DNA of 64,000 nt. It comes from an uncultured Oscillospiraceae bacterium (lineage in GTDB: Bacteria; Bacillota; Clostridia; Oscillospirales; Oscillospiraceae). Location of the stretch: contig CAKSWT010000001.1 in NCBI GenBank assembly GCA_934512135.1, forward strand, positions 207,642-271,641. Reading direction: 5' to 3'. The translations under genes were made by a program, and so were the position numbers. A model generated the notes under the pieces. It ran no database searches and was not told the DNA's origin. It worked only from the letters and a program-made list of their open reading frames with translations. How positions within the stretch are numbered: position 1 is the first letter of the stretch; each line of letters opens with the position of its first letter. Positions 16,582 to 22,919 of the stretch are shown piece by piece.

Positions 16582-17052
16582 ATGAAGATTCGCAAGGCAG
16601 AGGAAAAGGACATCCCAAGAATTCTTGTGCTGTTGGGACAAGTATTACAAATCCATGCAAGGATCCGTCCGGATGTTTTTATTCCCGGCACCACCAAATA
16701 CACTGCCTGCGAGCTGGCAGAGCTTTTGATGCAGGAGGATAAACCCATCTACGTTGCCGTGGATGAGAACGATGTGTGTATGGGCTACGCCTTCTGTCAG
16801 ATGCAGGAGCAGCCCTTTTCCACCAACATGGTGCCCTTTAGGTCGCTATTCATCGACGATTTGTGCGTTGATCAGCAGGCCCGGGGACAGCACATCGGAG
16901 AGGGCCTGTTTGAATATGTGAAGCAGCAGGCAAAAGAGCAAGGCTGCTATGAGGTGACGCTGAACGTCTGGGCAGGAAACACCTCGGCAGAACACTTCTA
17001 CGAAAAAATGGGCATGAATACAAAGAAACGGCAGATGGAATATATCCTGTGA
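16582..17052 (+). CDS. GNAT-family N-acetyltransferase (cassette 1)
   Basis: The 156-residue protein is a single GNAT domain that would move an acetyl group from acetyl-CoA to an unknown amine. The acetyl-CoA loop is at RGQHIG (101-106) after the IDDLCVD strand, and the usual NVWAGNTSAEHFYEKMGM ending is present. The SD AAAGGAG precedes ATG 16582. It has its own promoter (copy A) and terminator (copy B), so it forms a one-gene expression unit directly behind ssrA. Base composition is intermediate. Substrate could be a small molecule, drug or protein N-terminus; nothing decides. Confidence 0.9.
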   Translation: MKIRKAEEKDIPRILVLLGQVLQIHARIRPDVFIPGTTKYTACELAELLMQEDKPIYVAVDENDVCMGYAFCQMQEQPFSTNMVPFRSLFIDDLCVDQQARGQHIGEGLFEYVKQQAKEQGCYEVTLNVWAGNTSAEHFYEKMGMNTKKRQMEYIL

Positions 17053-17090
17053 GTAGAACGAACGGTTGAATTTTTATACTGAAGAATCCT

Positions 17091-17261
17091 CGTTTGTGGC
17101 AATGTCCAGGGGATGACGATATCTATTTCACCGAGAAGCGCACTTTCCTGAATGTTTCTCCAGGTTCACTTGACACAACACCACCGTAGTTCTGATAGAA
17201 TTACGGTGGGCTTTTTCTTGTCTGGCAGGCTATATTATGGTACAATGATTTCAATAAATCG
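17091..17261 (+). repeat. Cassette-flanking repeat, copy B: tail, terminator, promoter
   Basis: A tail block (17091-17180: CGTTTGTGGC... CCAGGGGATGACG) leads into the terminator hairpin (17181-17209, CCACCGTA/TACGGTGG with T5) and the promoter TTGTCT (17218-17223), 17 bases, TACAAT (17241-17246). The 119-base tail-plus-hairpin differs from copy D at only about 6 positions. It ends the first GNAT unit and starts the deaminase unit. Confidence 0.9.
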
Positions 17262-17284
17262 GGATTTGTAGGAGGGAATCTGCT

Positions 17285-17677
17285 ATGGACGCTATATGGA
17301 ATACCCTTTACAATGAAGCCAAAAAAGTTTTAAATCCCCGAAAGGTATCTGAATGGGTGGAAGCTGGTGGTGTGTCCGCAGCAATCGAAACAGCCTCCGG
17401 CAACATCTACACGGGTGTTTGCGTAGACGTTGCTTGCACCCTCGGAATCTGCGCCGAACGGAATGCCATTTTTAATATGATTACGAATGGCGAAAACCAA
17501 ATCCGGCGAGTGATTGCTGTCAACCGGGACGGTAAGGCGATGTCACCTTGCGGTGCCTGTAGGGAACTCATGACACAGCTTATGCCAGAAAACTACCGAG
17601 AAATCGAAGTGATGCTGGATTACGAAACGTGCGAGGTTGTAACGCTCGGAGAACTTACGCCCCGATGGTGGATTTAG
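17285..17677 (+). CDS. Cytidine-deaminase-fold protein, blasticidin-S-deaminase-like (cassette 2)
   Basis: The 130-residue protein has the zinc motif of the cytidine deaminase superfamily: Cys56-Ala-Glu58 in GICAERNAIFN and Cys89/Cys92 in SPCGACREL. The single small domain, the AIETASGNIYTGVCV strand and the C-terminal VVTLGELTPRWW segment recall the blasticidin-S deaminase branch as well as tetrameric Cdd. It would deaminate a cytosine-type base or nucleoside, for salvage or for drug inactivation. GGAGGG lies 8 bases before ATG 17285. It is a one-gene unit between copies B and C. Confidence 0.85.
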   Translation: MDAIWNTLYNEAKKVLNPRKVSEWVEAGGVSAAIETASGNIYTGVCVDVACTLGICAERNAIFNMITNGENQIRRVIAVNRDGKAMSPCGACRELMTQLMPENYREIEVMLDYETCEVVTLGELTPRWWI

Positions 17678-17691
17678 CCGCCAGGCAAAGC

Positions 17692-17839
17692 CCAGGGGAT
17701 GACGATACCCATTTCGCCGAGAAGCGCACCTGTTTCTCCAGGTTCACTTGACGCAACACCACCGTAGTTCTAATAGAATTACGGTGGGCTTTTTCTTGTC
17801 TGGCAGGCTGTATTATGGTACAATGATTCCAATAACTCG
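17692..17839 (+). repeat. Cassette-flanking repeat, copy C
   Basis: Same block as copy B with an 8-base deletion in the tail (after GCGCAC). Hairpin 17759-17787, promoter TTGTCT (17796-17801), 17 bases, TACAAT (17819-17824). It ends the deaminase unit and drives the second GNAT gene. Confidence 0.9.
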
Positions 17840-17862
17840 GGATTTAGATGGGAGCTTTCAGA

Positions 17863-18408
17863 ATGAAAAATGATATTTTATTGAAATATAAAATATTAAA
17901 TGAAGAAGAAGTTAATCGAGAGATATTTAAGGATTTTATTCGCTATCAAAATGTCACAAAATGTTGGCGTAAAGAAAGTGGCAAGTGGATAATTAAAGAT
18001 GCTCCTTTTATTGATGATTGGACAGAAAAGGATTATCAAACTTTGATTTTCTGCCTGAAAAATACAATTGCTTCTAACGGATTTGTTTATGCCGCTTTTT
18101 ATGACGGGAAATTGAAAGGCTTTGTTTCGGTAGAATCAGAAATATTTGGTGGTAAACAAGGATATTGCGACTTGTCCAGTATCCATATATCGGAGGATAT
18201 GAGAAGAAAGGGAATCGGCAGAACGCTTTTTCTTGCGGCAAAAGAATGGGCGAAACAAAAAGGAGCTAAAAAGCTCTACATATCTGCACACTCAGCCGTT
18301 GAAAGTCAAGCCTTTTATAAATCAATGGGGTGTGTTGAGGCGGAAGTTTATAATCAAAAACATCTTGAAGATGAACCGTATGATTGTCAATTGGAATGCG
18401 TTCTTTAG
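17863..18408 (+). CDS. GNAT-family N-acetyltransferase, AT-rich (cassette 3)
   Basis: The 181-residue protein is a GNAT acetyltransferase: the acetyl-CoA loop RKGIGR (115-120) follows the SSIHIS strand, and SAVESQAFYKSMGC gives the usual C-terminal motif. I place the start at ATG 17863, with GGGAG 9 bases upstream; ATG 17848 lies inside that region and lacks an SD. The gene is strikingly AT-rich, with AAA/ATT/GAT codons unlike its GC-rich neighbours, while its flanks are the same repeat as the other two units. This points to a foreign coding sequence set into a native expression frame. Substrate unknown. Confidence 0.9.
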   Translation: MKNDILLKYKILNEEEVNREIFKDFIRYQNVTKCWRKESGKWIIKDAPFIDDWTEKDYQTLIFCLKNTIASNGFVYAAFYDGKLKGFVSVESEIFGGKQGYCDLSSIHISEDMRRKGIGRTLFLAAKEWAKQKGAKKLYISAHSAVESQAFYKSMGCVEAEVYNQKHLEDEPYDCQLECVL

Positions 18409-18434
18409 GCGGCAGTATTCAGTATATAACTTCC

Positions 18435-18553
18435 CGTTTGTGGCAATGTCCAGGGGATGACGATATCCATTTCACCGAGAAACGCACTTCCCTGAATGTT
18501 TCTCCAGGTTCACTTGACGCAACACCACCGTAGTTCTGGTAGGATTACGGTGG
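18435..18553 (+). repeat. Cassette-flanking repeat, copy D: tail and terminator only
   Basis: Tail block from 18435 and hairpin 18525-18553 followed by a T-run. It matches 17091-17209 base for base except for about 6 changes. Similarity stops right after the terminator; the promoter part found in A to C is missing, so this is the array's right end. Confidence 0.9.
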
Positions 18554-18656
18554 GCTTTTTTCTATCGATGTTTACACAGTGCGTTCACTCATCCAGAACA
18601 AACAGCATGGGATGTAGGCTCCCTTTGAGACGTTTTTCGTTCAATGGGGATTTTTC

Positions 18657-18685
18657 TTGACAAAGTCCGACCTTTAGCGTATGTT
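18657..18685 (+). promoter_or_regulatory. Promoter of the zinc-ribbon membrane protein gene
   Basis: A perfect TTGACA (18657-18662), a 17-base spacer and TATGTT (18680-18685). The rest of the 18.55-18.75 kb spacer shows nothing else I can name. Confidence 0.7.
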
Positions 18686-18745
18686 ATCTTACGTGCGGAG
18701 TAGGTCTGTCCCGCAACAAATTACGAAGGAAAAGAGAGATACACC

Positions 18746-19399
18746 ATGAGTATTCCTAATGTGTTCCAACAGCTCGGCGTATTCAGCATCATCGGTGGAA
18801 TTTTGGCTGTAGTCGCCACGATTCTGGCCTATGTGTTTGTTGTCCCCGAAAACCGCCGGGAAAAGCTCAACGCCTTTGGCAAGTTCCTCCATGACACCTG
18901 TAATTTCAAGTACCTGATTGTGGAGAAGATCCTGCAGGCTTTGTACATCTTCTTCACCGCAGATATGGTTATTCTGGGCTTTTTTATGCTCTTTGCCGCG
19001 CCGAAGGACTTCTTTGGTGATCGTCACTGGCTGGGTGGCTACGGTATTCTGATCATGATTCTGGGGCCCATTGTGATTCGGCTGGTGTATGAACTGCTGA
19101 TGATGGCGGTTCTGCAGTTGAAGAACATAATTTCCATCAACAACAAGCTCCGCAATCAGAACGGAAACGAGGAGGCGGGCAGCGTTTTCACGGCTCCCGA
19201 CATGAGCGGCCTGCGCCAGCAGTTCCAGGCTAAGGTAGCGCAGCCCCAGAGCCCTCAGCCCTCTCAGCCCCCTCAGGGTCCCCAGAGCACACAACGGCCC
19301 CAGGGTGCGCCCGTATTCAGATTTTGCAGCAAGTGCGGTTCGCCGTTGGACGGAACCGGCAAGTGCCCTAACTGTGACAACGGTCATCCTCAGGTTTAA
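18746..19399 (+). CDS. Membrane protein with C-terminal zinc ribbon, unknown function
   Basis: The 217-residue protein has three likely membrane helices (about 12-32, 66-84 and 98-122). A Pro/Gln-rich linker follows (about 165-188, with repeated QPPQGPQ-like steps), then a zinc ribbon with CxxC pairs at 194-197 and 207-210. The zinc ribbon would face the cytoplasm or outside depending on topology, which I cannot fix. No named family is recognised with confidence. It has its own promoter and a strong hairpin downstream, so it is a single-gene unit at the right border of the cassette array. Confidence 0.8.
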   Translation: MSIPNVFQQLGVFSIIGGILAVVATILAYVFVVPENRREKLNAFGKFLHDTCNFKYLIVEKILQALYIFFTADMVILGFFMLFAAPKDFFGDRHWLGGYGILIMILGPIVIRLVYELLMMAVLQLKNIISINNKLRNQNGNEEAGSVFTAPDMSGLRQQFQAKVAQPQSPQPSQPPQGPQSTQRPQGAPVFRFCSKCGSPLDGTGKCPNCDNGHPQV

Positions 19400-19414
19400 C
19401 TGCAAAAAAGATAT

Positions 19415-19454
19415 AATTCCCCCTGAACGGAAACACAGCCGTTCAGGGGGAATT
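19415..19454. terminator. Strong hairpin after the zinc-ribbon gene
   Basis: A perfect 16-bp stem (19415-19430 with 19439-19454, 8-base loop). The plus-strand side ends only in AATTTG, so it may be a weak terminator or a 3' stabilising structure. Confidence 0.65.
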
Positions 19455-19554
19455 TGACGTTGGGATGCTAAAATGCTGTCTGAAGTTGAGAACTGCATCC
19501 CCTGTGCTGAGGCCCCACGTCCGGGAGACGCAGTCTGGTAATACACCTTTTCTC

Positions 19555-19583
19555 TTGACGTGCCGCCGTCTTTGTCGTATAAT
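19555..19583 (+). promoter_or_regulatory. Promoter of the VanH-like dehydrogenase gene
   Basis: TTGACG (19555-19560), 17 bases and a perfect TATAAT (19578-19583). Predicted start near 19590, giving a leader of about 110 bases. Confidence 0.85.
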
Positions 19584-19592
19584 GAAGCCATC

Positions 19593-19625
19593 TAGGGCAA
19601 GGGTGTCTTTACCACCTTTGCCCTA
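19593..19625 (+). promoter_or_regulatory. Leader hairpin, possible attenuator
   Basis: A 13-bp stem with one G-U pair (19593-19605 with 19613-19625) begins almost at the predicted transcript start and is followed by a short TCTTTATT tract. It may protect the 5' end or attenuate transcription; no ligand-binding fold is recognised. Confidence 0.5.
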
Positions 19626-19697
19626 TCTTTATTGGGGCCCGGCCTTTCCGGTCCCTAGAGAAGTCATCCATTTACCCTGACACAAGAGGTGTACCCT

Positions 19698-20663
19698 ATG
19701 AAGATGATTGCATTTTCCGTAGAGCCGGAGGAGCGGCCCATTTTTGAACGATTCTATGCCCAGTACAACATAGACCTGACCATGATTGAAGCCGGGCCAT
19801 CCCTTCGAAATGCGGACATGACCCAAGGGGCCGACTGCGTCAATGTGCTCTCCGGCACCGTTATTACCCCAGCCCTTTGGGATGCCTACCACAGAAACGG
19901 TGTTCGTTTGGGCGTGACCCGGTGTATCGGCATGGAGCACATGAACGCCGACTATGCCGGTTCTCTGGGCATCGCCGTGCGGAATATCTCCTATTCCCCC
20001 GCCAGTGTGGCGGACTATGCCATTATGATGATGCTCATGGTACTCCGGCAGGTCAAGGCCATTTCCCTGCGGTATATGGGTCAGGACTACACCATGACCG
20101 GCGTCCGGGGACGGGAGCTGCCCAATATGACCGTGGGAATCATAGGGGCCGGACGCATCGGCGTCACCATCGCACGGCATCTGTCCGGGTTTGGCTGCCG
20201 GCTTCTCTATTGGAACCGCAGTCCAAAGTCGGAAATGGATTCTCTGGCCCGGTACTGCCCGCTGGAGGATCTGCTGCGGGAAAGCGACATTGTCTCCCTG
20301 CACCTGGCCGCAGCACCGGAAACCACCCACTTTATCGATTCCTCCCGGCTGGCGCAGATGAAACATGGCGCTGTACTGATCAACACCGCCAGGGGGCAGC
20401 TGGTGGATTCCGACGCTTTAATCGCGGCCCTGGAATCCAAGCACCTTTCAGGTGCCGCCCTGGACGTGTTTGAAGGGGACCGCCACATATACTACCGGGA
20501 TCACAAAAATCAGATGATCGTCCATCACAACATGGCCATTCTAAACGCCATGCCCAACGTCCTGATGATGCCCCATGCCGCCTATTTTACCGACCAGGCT
20601 CTGGAGGACATGGTACACAACTCTCTGCAGGTTGCCCATGATTTCTTCGCCCAGTCCAAGTAA
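19698..20663 (+). CDS. D-lactate dehydrogenase / D-2-hydroxyacid dehydrogenase, VanH-like
   Basis: The enzyme reduces a 2-keto acid, most likely pyruvate, to the D-hydroxy acid with NADH. The 321-residue protein has the Rossmann motif GAGRIG (150-155) and the catalytic set Arg232 in NTARGQLVD, Glu259 in DVFEGD and His293 in MPHAAY. The SPASVADY and long HIYYRDHKNQMI segments resemble VanH of glycopeptide-resistance clusters as well as fermentative D-LDH. No VanA ligase or VanX is nearby, so fermentative D-lactate formation is the safer reading. ATG 19698 is preceded by AGAGGTG; an in-frame GTG nine bases upstream overlaps that SD. Confidence 0.88.
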   Translation: MKMIAFSVEPEERPIFERFYAQYNIDLTMIEAGPSLRNADMTQGADCVNVLSGTVITPALWDAYHRNGVRLGVTRCIGMEHMNADYAGSLGIAVRNISYSPASVADYAIMMMLMVLRQVKAISLRYMGQDYTMTGVRGRELPNMTVGIIGAGRIGVTIARHLSGFGCRLLYWNRSPKSEMDSLARYCPLEDLLRESDIVSLHLAAAPETTHFIDSSRLAQMKHGAVLINTARGQLVDSDALIAALESKHLSGAALDVFEGDRHIYYRDHKNQMIVHHNMAILNAMPNVLMMPHAAYFTDQALEDMVHNSLQVAHDFFAQSK

Positions 20664-20667
20664 CCGC

Positions 20668-20707
20668 AAAACGTGCCTGCGCCCAAAAGGGTGCAGGCAC
20701 GTTTTTT
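20668..20707. terminator. Bidirectional terminator
   Basis: A 13-bp stem (20668-20680 with 20693-20705) with A-run on the left and T6 on the right. It serves the dehydrogenase on the plus strand and the nucleotidyltransferase on the minus strand. Confidence 0.85.
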
Positions 20708-21458
20708 ATCTGGCTTCCCGCTCCTGATGCCGGAGGTAATCCTCCACCATCTGGAGCTGCTCCGGGGTATTGACCCCGATGATCTGTTCTCCCAACTCCA
20801 CGCAGCACAGGCCGATCTTTCCTCCTCGCTGGCGCATCAGCTCCGGCACATCTGTCAGGTAATACTCTCCCTGGGCGTTGTTGGCTCGCAGGAGCGCCAG
20901 ACAGGCCAGCAGCTCCTGGCAGTCAAAGGCATAGACCCCGGCGTTGAGCTCCCGGATTTTCTTCTGCTCCGGGGTACAGTCTCCGTCCTCCACCACTCGA
21001 AGGAAGGCTCCATTTTCGTCCCGGAGAATCCGTCCAAAGGGCAGGTCCAGCTCCGTGGTTCCTGTGAGGAAGGTACAGGGGCAGTCATTTTTCTCATGCT
21101 CCGCCAGCAGTGCCTGGTAGGTCTCCCGTCGAAGCAGGGGCATATCCCCACAGCACACCAGCACCGTTCCCCGGAACCCCTCCAGGTACTCCTTGGCGCA
21201 CTGGACCGCATGGCCGGTGCCCTGCTGGGGCTCCTGCACCGCAAAGGGATACTCCGGGAACCGGGCCTCCACCTGGTCCCGCATATAGCCCACCACAATC
21301 ACCGTATCCTCCTTGGGCAGGAAGTCCAGCGCAGAGAGCACATAGTGAAGCAGCGGCTTTCCGTTGGCCTCCCGAAGGGCCTTGGGCTGGTGATGCTCCG
21401 CAGAGTGGAGCCGGGTTCCTTTTCCCGCCGCCAATACAACGGCCTTTACCTGCTCCAT
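20706..21458 (-). CDS. GlmU N-domain-like sugar-nucleotidyltransferase (no acetyltransferase domain)
   Basis: The 250-residue protein is a nucleotidyltransferase: LAAGKGTRL (9-17), QQGTGHAV, CCGDMPL, ELNAGVYAF and GEYYLTDV match the uridylyltransferase half of GlmU. The left-handed beta-helix acetyltransferase half is absent; the protein ends at the point where that domain would begin. It probably makes a UDP-sugar such as UDP-GlcNAc from the sugar-1-phosphate, but other NDP-sugars are possible. It is the last gene of an mnmG-tatD-deoC-this operon, a mixed housekeeping neighbourhood that gives no pathway hint. Confidence 0.85.
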   Translation of the reverse strand: MEQVKAVVLAAGKGTRLHSAEHHQPKALREANGKPLLHYVLSALDFLPKEDTVIVVGYMRDQVEARFPEYPFAVQEPQQGTGHAVQCAKEYLEGFRGTVLVCCGDMPLLRRETYQALLAEHEKNDCPCTFLTGTTELDLPFGRILRDENGAFLRVVEDGDCTPEQKKIRELNAGVYAFDCQELLACLALLRANNAQGEYYLTDVPELMRQRGGKIGLCCVELGEQIIGVNTPEQLQMVEDYLRHQEREAR

Positions 21459-21461
21459 GAC

Positions 21462-22112
21462 TTATCCCTCCAGTCCAGCCAAAATGGCAATGCCGGCGCT
21501 GGCGCCAATTCGATCCGCCCCCGCCTCGATCATCTCCATGGCCTCGGCGTAGCTGTGGATGCCGCCGCTGGCCTTTACCTTCAGTCCCCCGGCAGACCGC
21601 TTCATCAGGGCCACATCCTGGGCCTTGGCGCCCCCGGTGGAGAACCCGGTGGAGGTTTTCACAAAGTCCGCCCCGGCATTCTTCGATGCCTGGCACGCCC
21701 GAACAATCTCCTCCTGGGTGAGCAGGCAGGTCTCCAGAATCACCTTCAGGGTCTGCTCCGGGCAGGCCTCCCGAACGGCCCGGATGTCTGCCTCCACCGC
21801 CGCCCAGTCGCCGTCCTTTGCCAGACCGATCTCCAAAACCATGTCGATCTCCTGGGCCCCCAGACGGGCCATGGCCGCCGCCTCAGCCGCCTTGGTGACC
21901 GAGCATCCCAGCGGGAACCCCACCACCACACAGAGCTTCACCTCAGAGCCCGCAATGCACTCCTTGGCCAGGGCTGCCCGACCGGAGTTCACACATACCG
22001 AGCAGAAATGATGCTCCTTCGCCTCCTGGCAGAGCCTCCGGATCTGGGCCGCCGTGGCATCGGGCTTCAGCAGAGTATGGTCGATTCTGCTCGCAAGTTC
22101 CAGTTTTGTCAT
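21462..22112 (-). CDS. deoC: Deoxyribose-phosphate aldolase
   Basis: DeoC splits 2-deoxyribose-5-phosphate into glyceraldehyde-3-phosphate and acetaldehyde in deoxynucleoside breakdown. The 216-residue protein has the Schiff-base Lys152 in FVKTSTGF, the relay Lys180 in LKVKASGGI and the EIDMV aspartate near 90. ATG 22112 has AGGAGG 7 bases upstream. It lies 36 bases after tatD and 3 bases before the nucleotidyltransferase start. No deoA, deoB or pdp gene is adjacent. Confidence 0.96.
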   Translation of the reverse strand: MTKLELASRIDHTLLKPDATAAQIRRLCQEAKEHHFCSVCVNSGRAALAKECIAGSEVKLCVVVGFPLGCSVTKAAEAAAMARLGAQEIDMVLEIGLAKDGDWAAVEADIRAVREACPEQTLKVILETCLLTQEEIVRACQASKNAGADFVKTSTGFSTGGAKAQDVALMKRSAGGLKVKASGGIHSYAEAMEMIEAGADRIGASAGIAILAGLEG

Positions 22113-22148
22113 AAGAACGCCTCCTGTCAAGTGTCTCGTAGATTGTCG

Positions 22149-22919
22149 TCAGTCAGGAATGCGGAAGAACCGCTTCCCGTTTTCCAGCGTAATGGCCGCC
22201 ACCTCTTCGGTGGAAAGCCCCTTGATCTCCGCGATTTTCTCCGCCACCTTGGGCACATAGCCCGAGTGGTTCCGCTTTCCCCGGAAGGGCACCGGGGCCA
22301 GATACGGACAGTCTGTCTCAATCATAATCCGGTCCATAGGCACCGCCGCCACCGCCTCCAGGGCCCGCCGGGCATTTTTGAAGGTAATCACCCCGGTAAA
22401 GCTCACATACCATCCCAGCTTCACCAGCTCCTTGGCCATTTCCGCGCTGCCGGAAAAGCAGTGGAACACCCCGGGCACCTTGTCCGCCCAGCGCCGTACA
22501 ATGTCCATACCGTCTCCGTGGGCCTCTCGCTCATGGACCACCACAGGCTTGTCCAGCTCCTCTGCCAGAGCCATCTGCCGGTCGAACCAGTGCTGCTGAA
22601 CCTCCCGGGGCACGTCGTCATAGTGGTAGTCCAGCCCAATCTCTCCAATGGCCACCACCTTGGGATGGCGGGCCATCTGCCGGTACTGGTCCAGCTCCTC
22701 CTCATCTGTGGCGCCGGTGTTTCCGGGCCAGGCCCCCACTACCGCATACACAAAGGGATACTGCTCCGCCAGACGGATTGCCTGCCGGGAGGAGGGTACA
22801 TCACAGCCGATGTCATTGATCAGGGCAATGCCCTCCTGATGGAGCCGGGGCAGGAGCAGCTCCCGGTCTGCGTCAAAAGCCTCATCGTCAAAATGGGCGT
22901 GGGTATCGTAAAACATCAT
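22149..22919 (-). CDS. TatD-family metal-dependent hydrolase (DNase)
   Basis: TatD enzymes are two-metal hydrolases linked to 3'-5' exonuclease activity on DNA and to repair. Metal ligands are visible in this 256-residue protein: His7 and His9 in DTHAHFD, Glu93 in GEIGLDY, His129 in VVHER, His153 in FHCFSGS and Asp203 in ETDCPYLAP. The usual GxHPH loop reads GAWPG (62-66), so two conserved, non-ligand histidines are missing. Its start overlaps the mnmG stop by 4 bases. Confidence 0.93.
   Translation of the reverse strand: MMFYDTHAHFDDEAFDADRELLLPRLHQEGIALINDIGCDVPSSRQAIRLAEQYPFVYAVVGAWPGNTGATDEEELDQYRQMARHPKVVAIGEIGLDYHYDDVPREVQQHWFDRQMALAEELDKPVVVHEREAHGDGMDIVRRWADKVPGVFHCFSGSAEMAKELVKLGWYVSFTGVITFKNARRALEAVAAVPMDRIMIETDCPYLAPVPFRGKRNHSGYVPKVAEKIAEIKGLSTEEVAAITLENGKRFFRIPD

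Noticed and set aside
17140..17185. Repeat tail as a decayed tmRNA/tRNA 3' end (GGTTCA ... CACCACC)
   Set aside because: Only a few bases resemble a T-arm and CCA end; the stem partners do not pair, so the likeness is probably chance.
16477..18553. CRISPR array
   Set aside because: Repeats are 81-170 bases long and separated by full genes; there are no short regular spacers or cas genes.
16121..18600. A genomic island with integrase and duplicated ssrA 3' end
   Set aside because: No integrase, relaxase or second copy of the tmRNA 3' end (the T-arm and CCA block) is found in the region, so a classic att-flanked island is not supported.
19698..20663. Glycopeptide-resistance (van) cluster
   Set aside because: Only the dehydrogenase is present; no VanA-type ligase, VanX or VanRS lies nearby.
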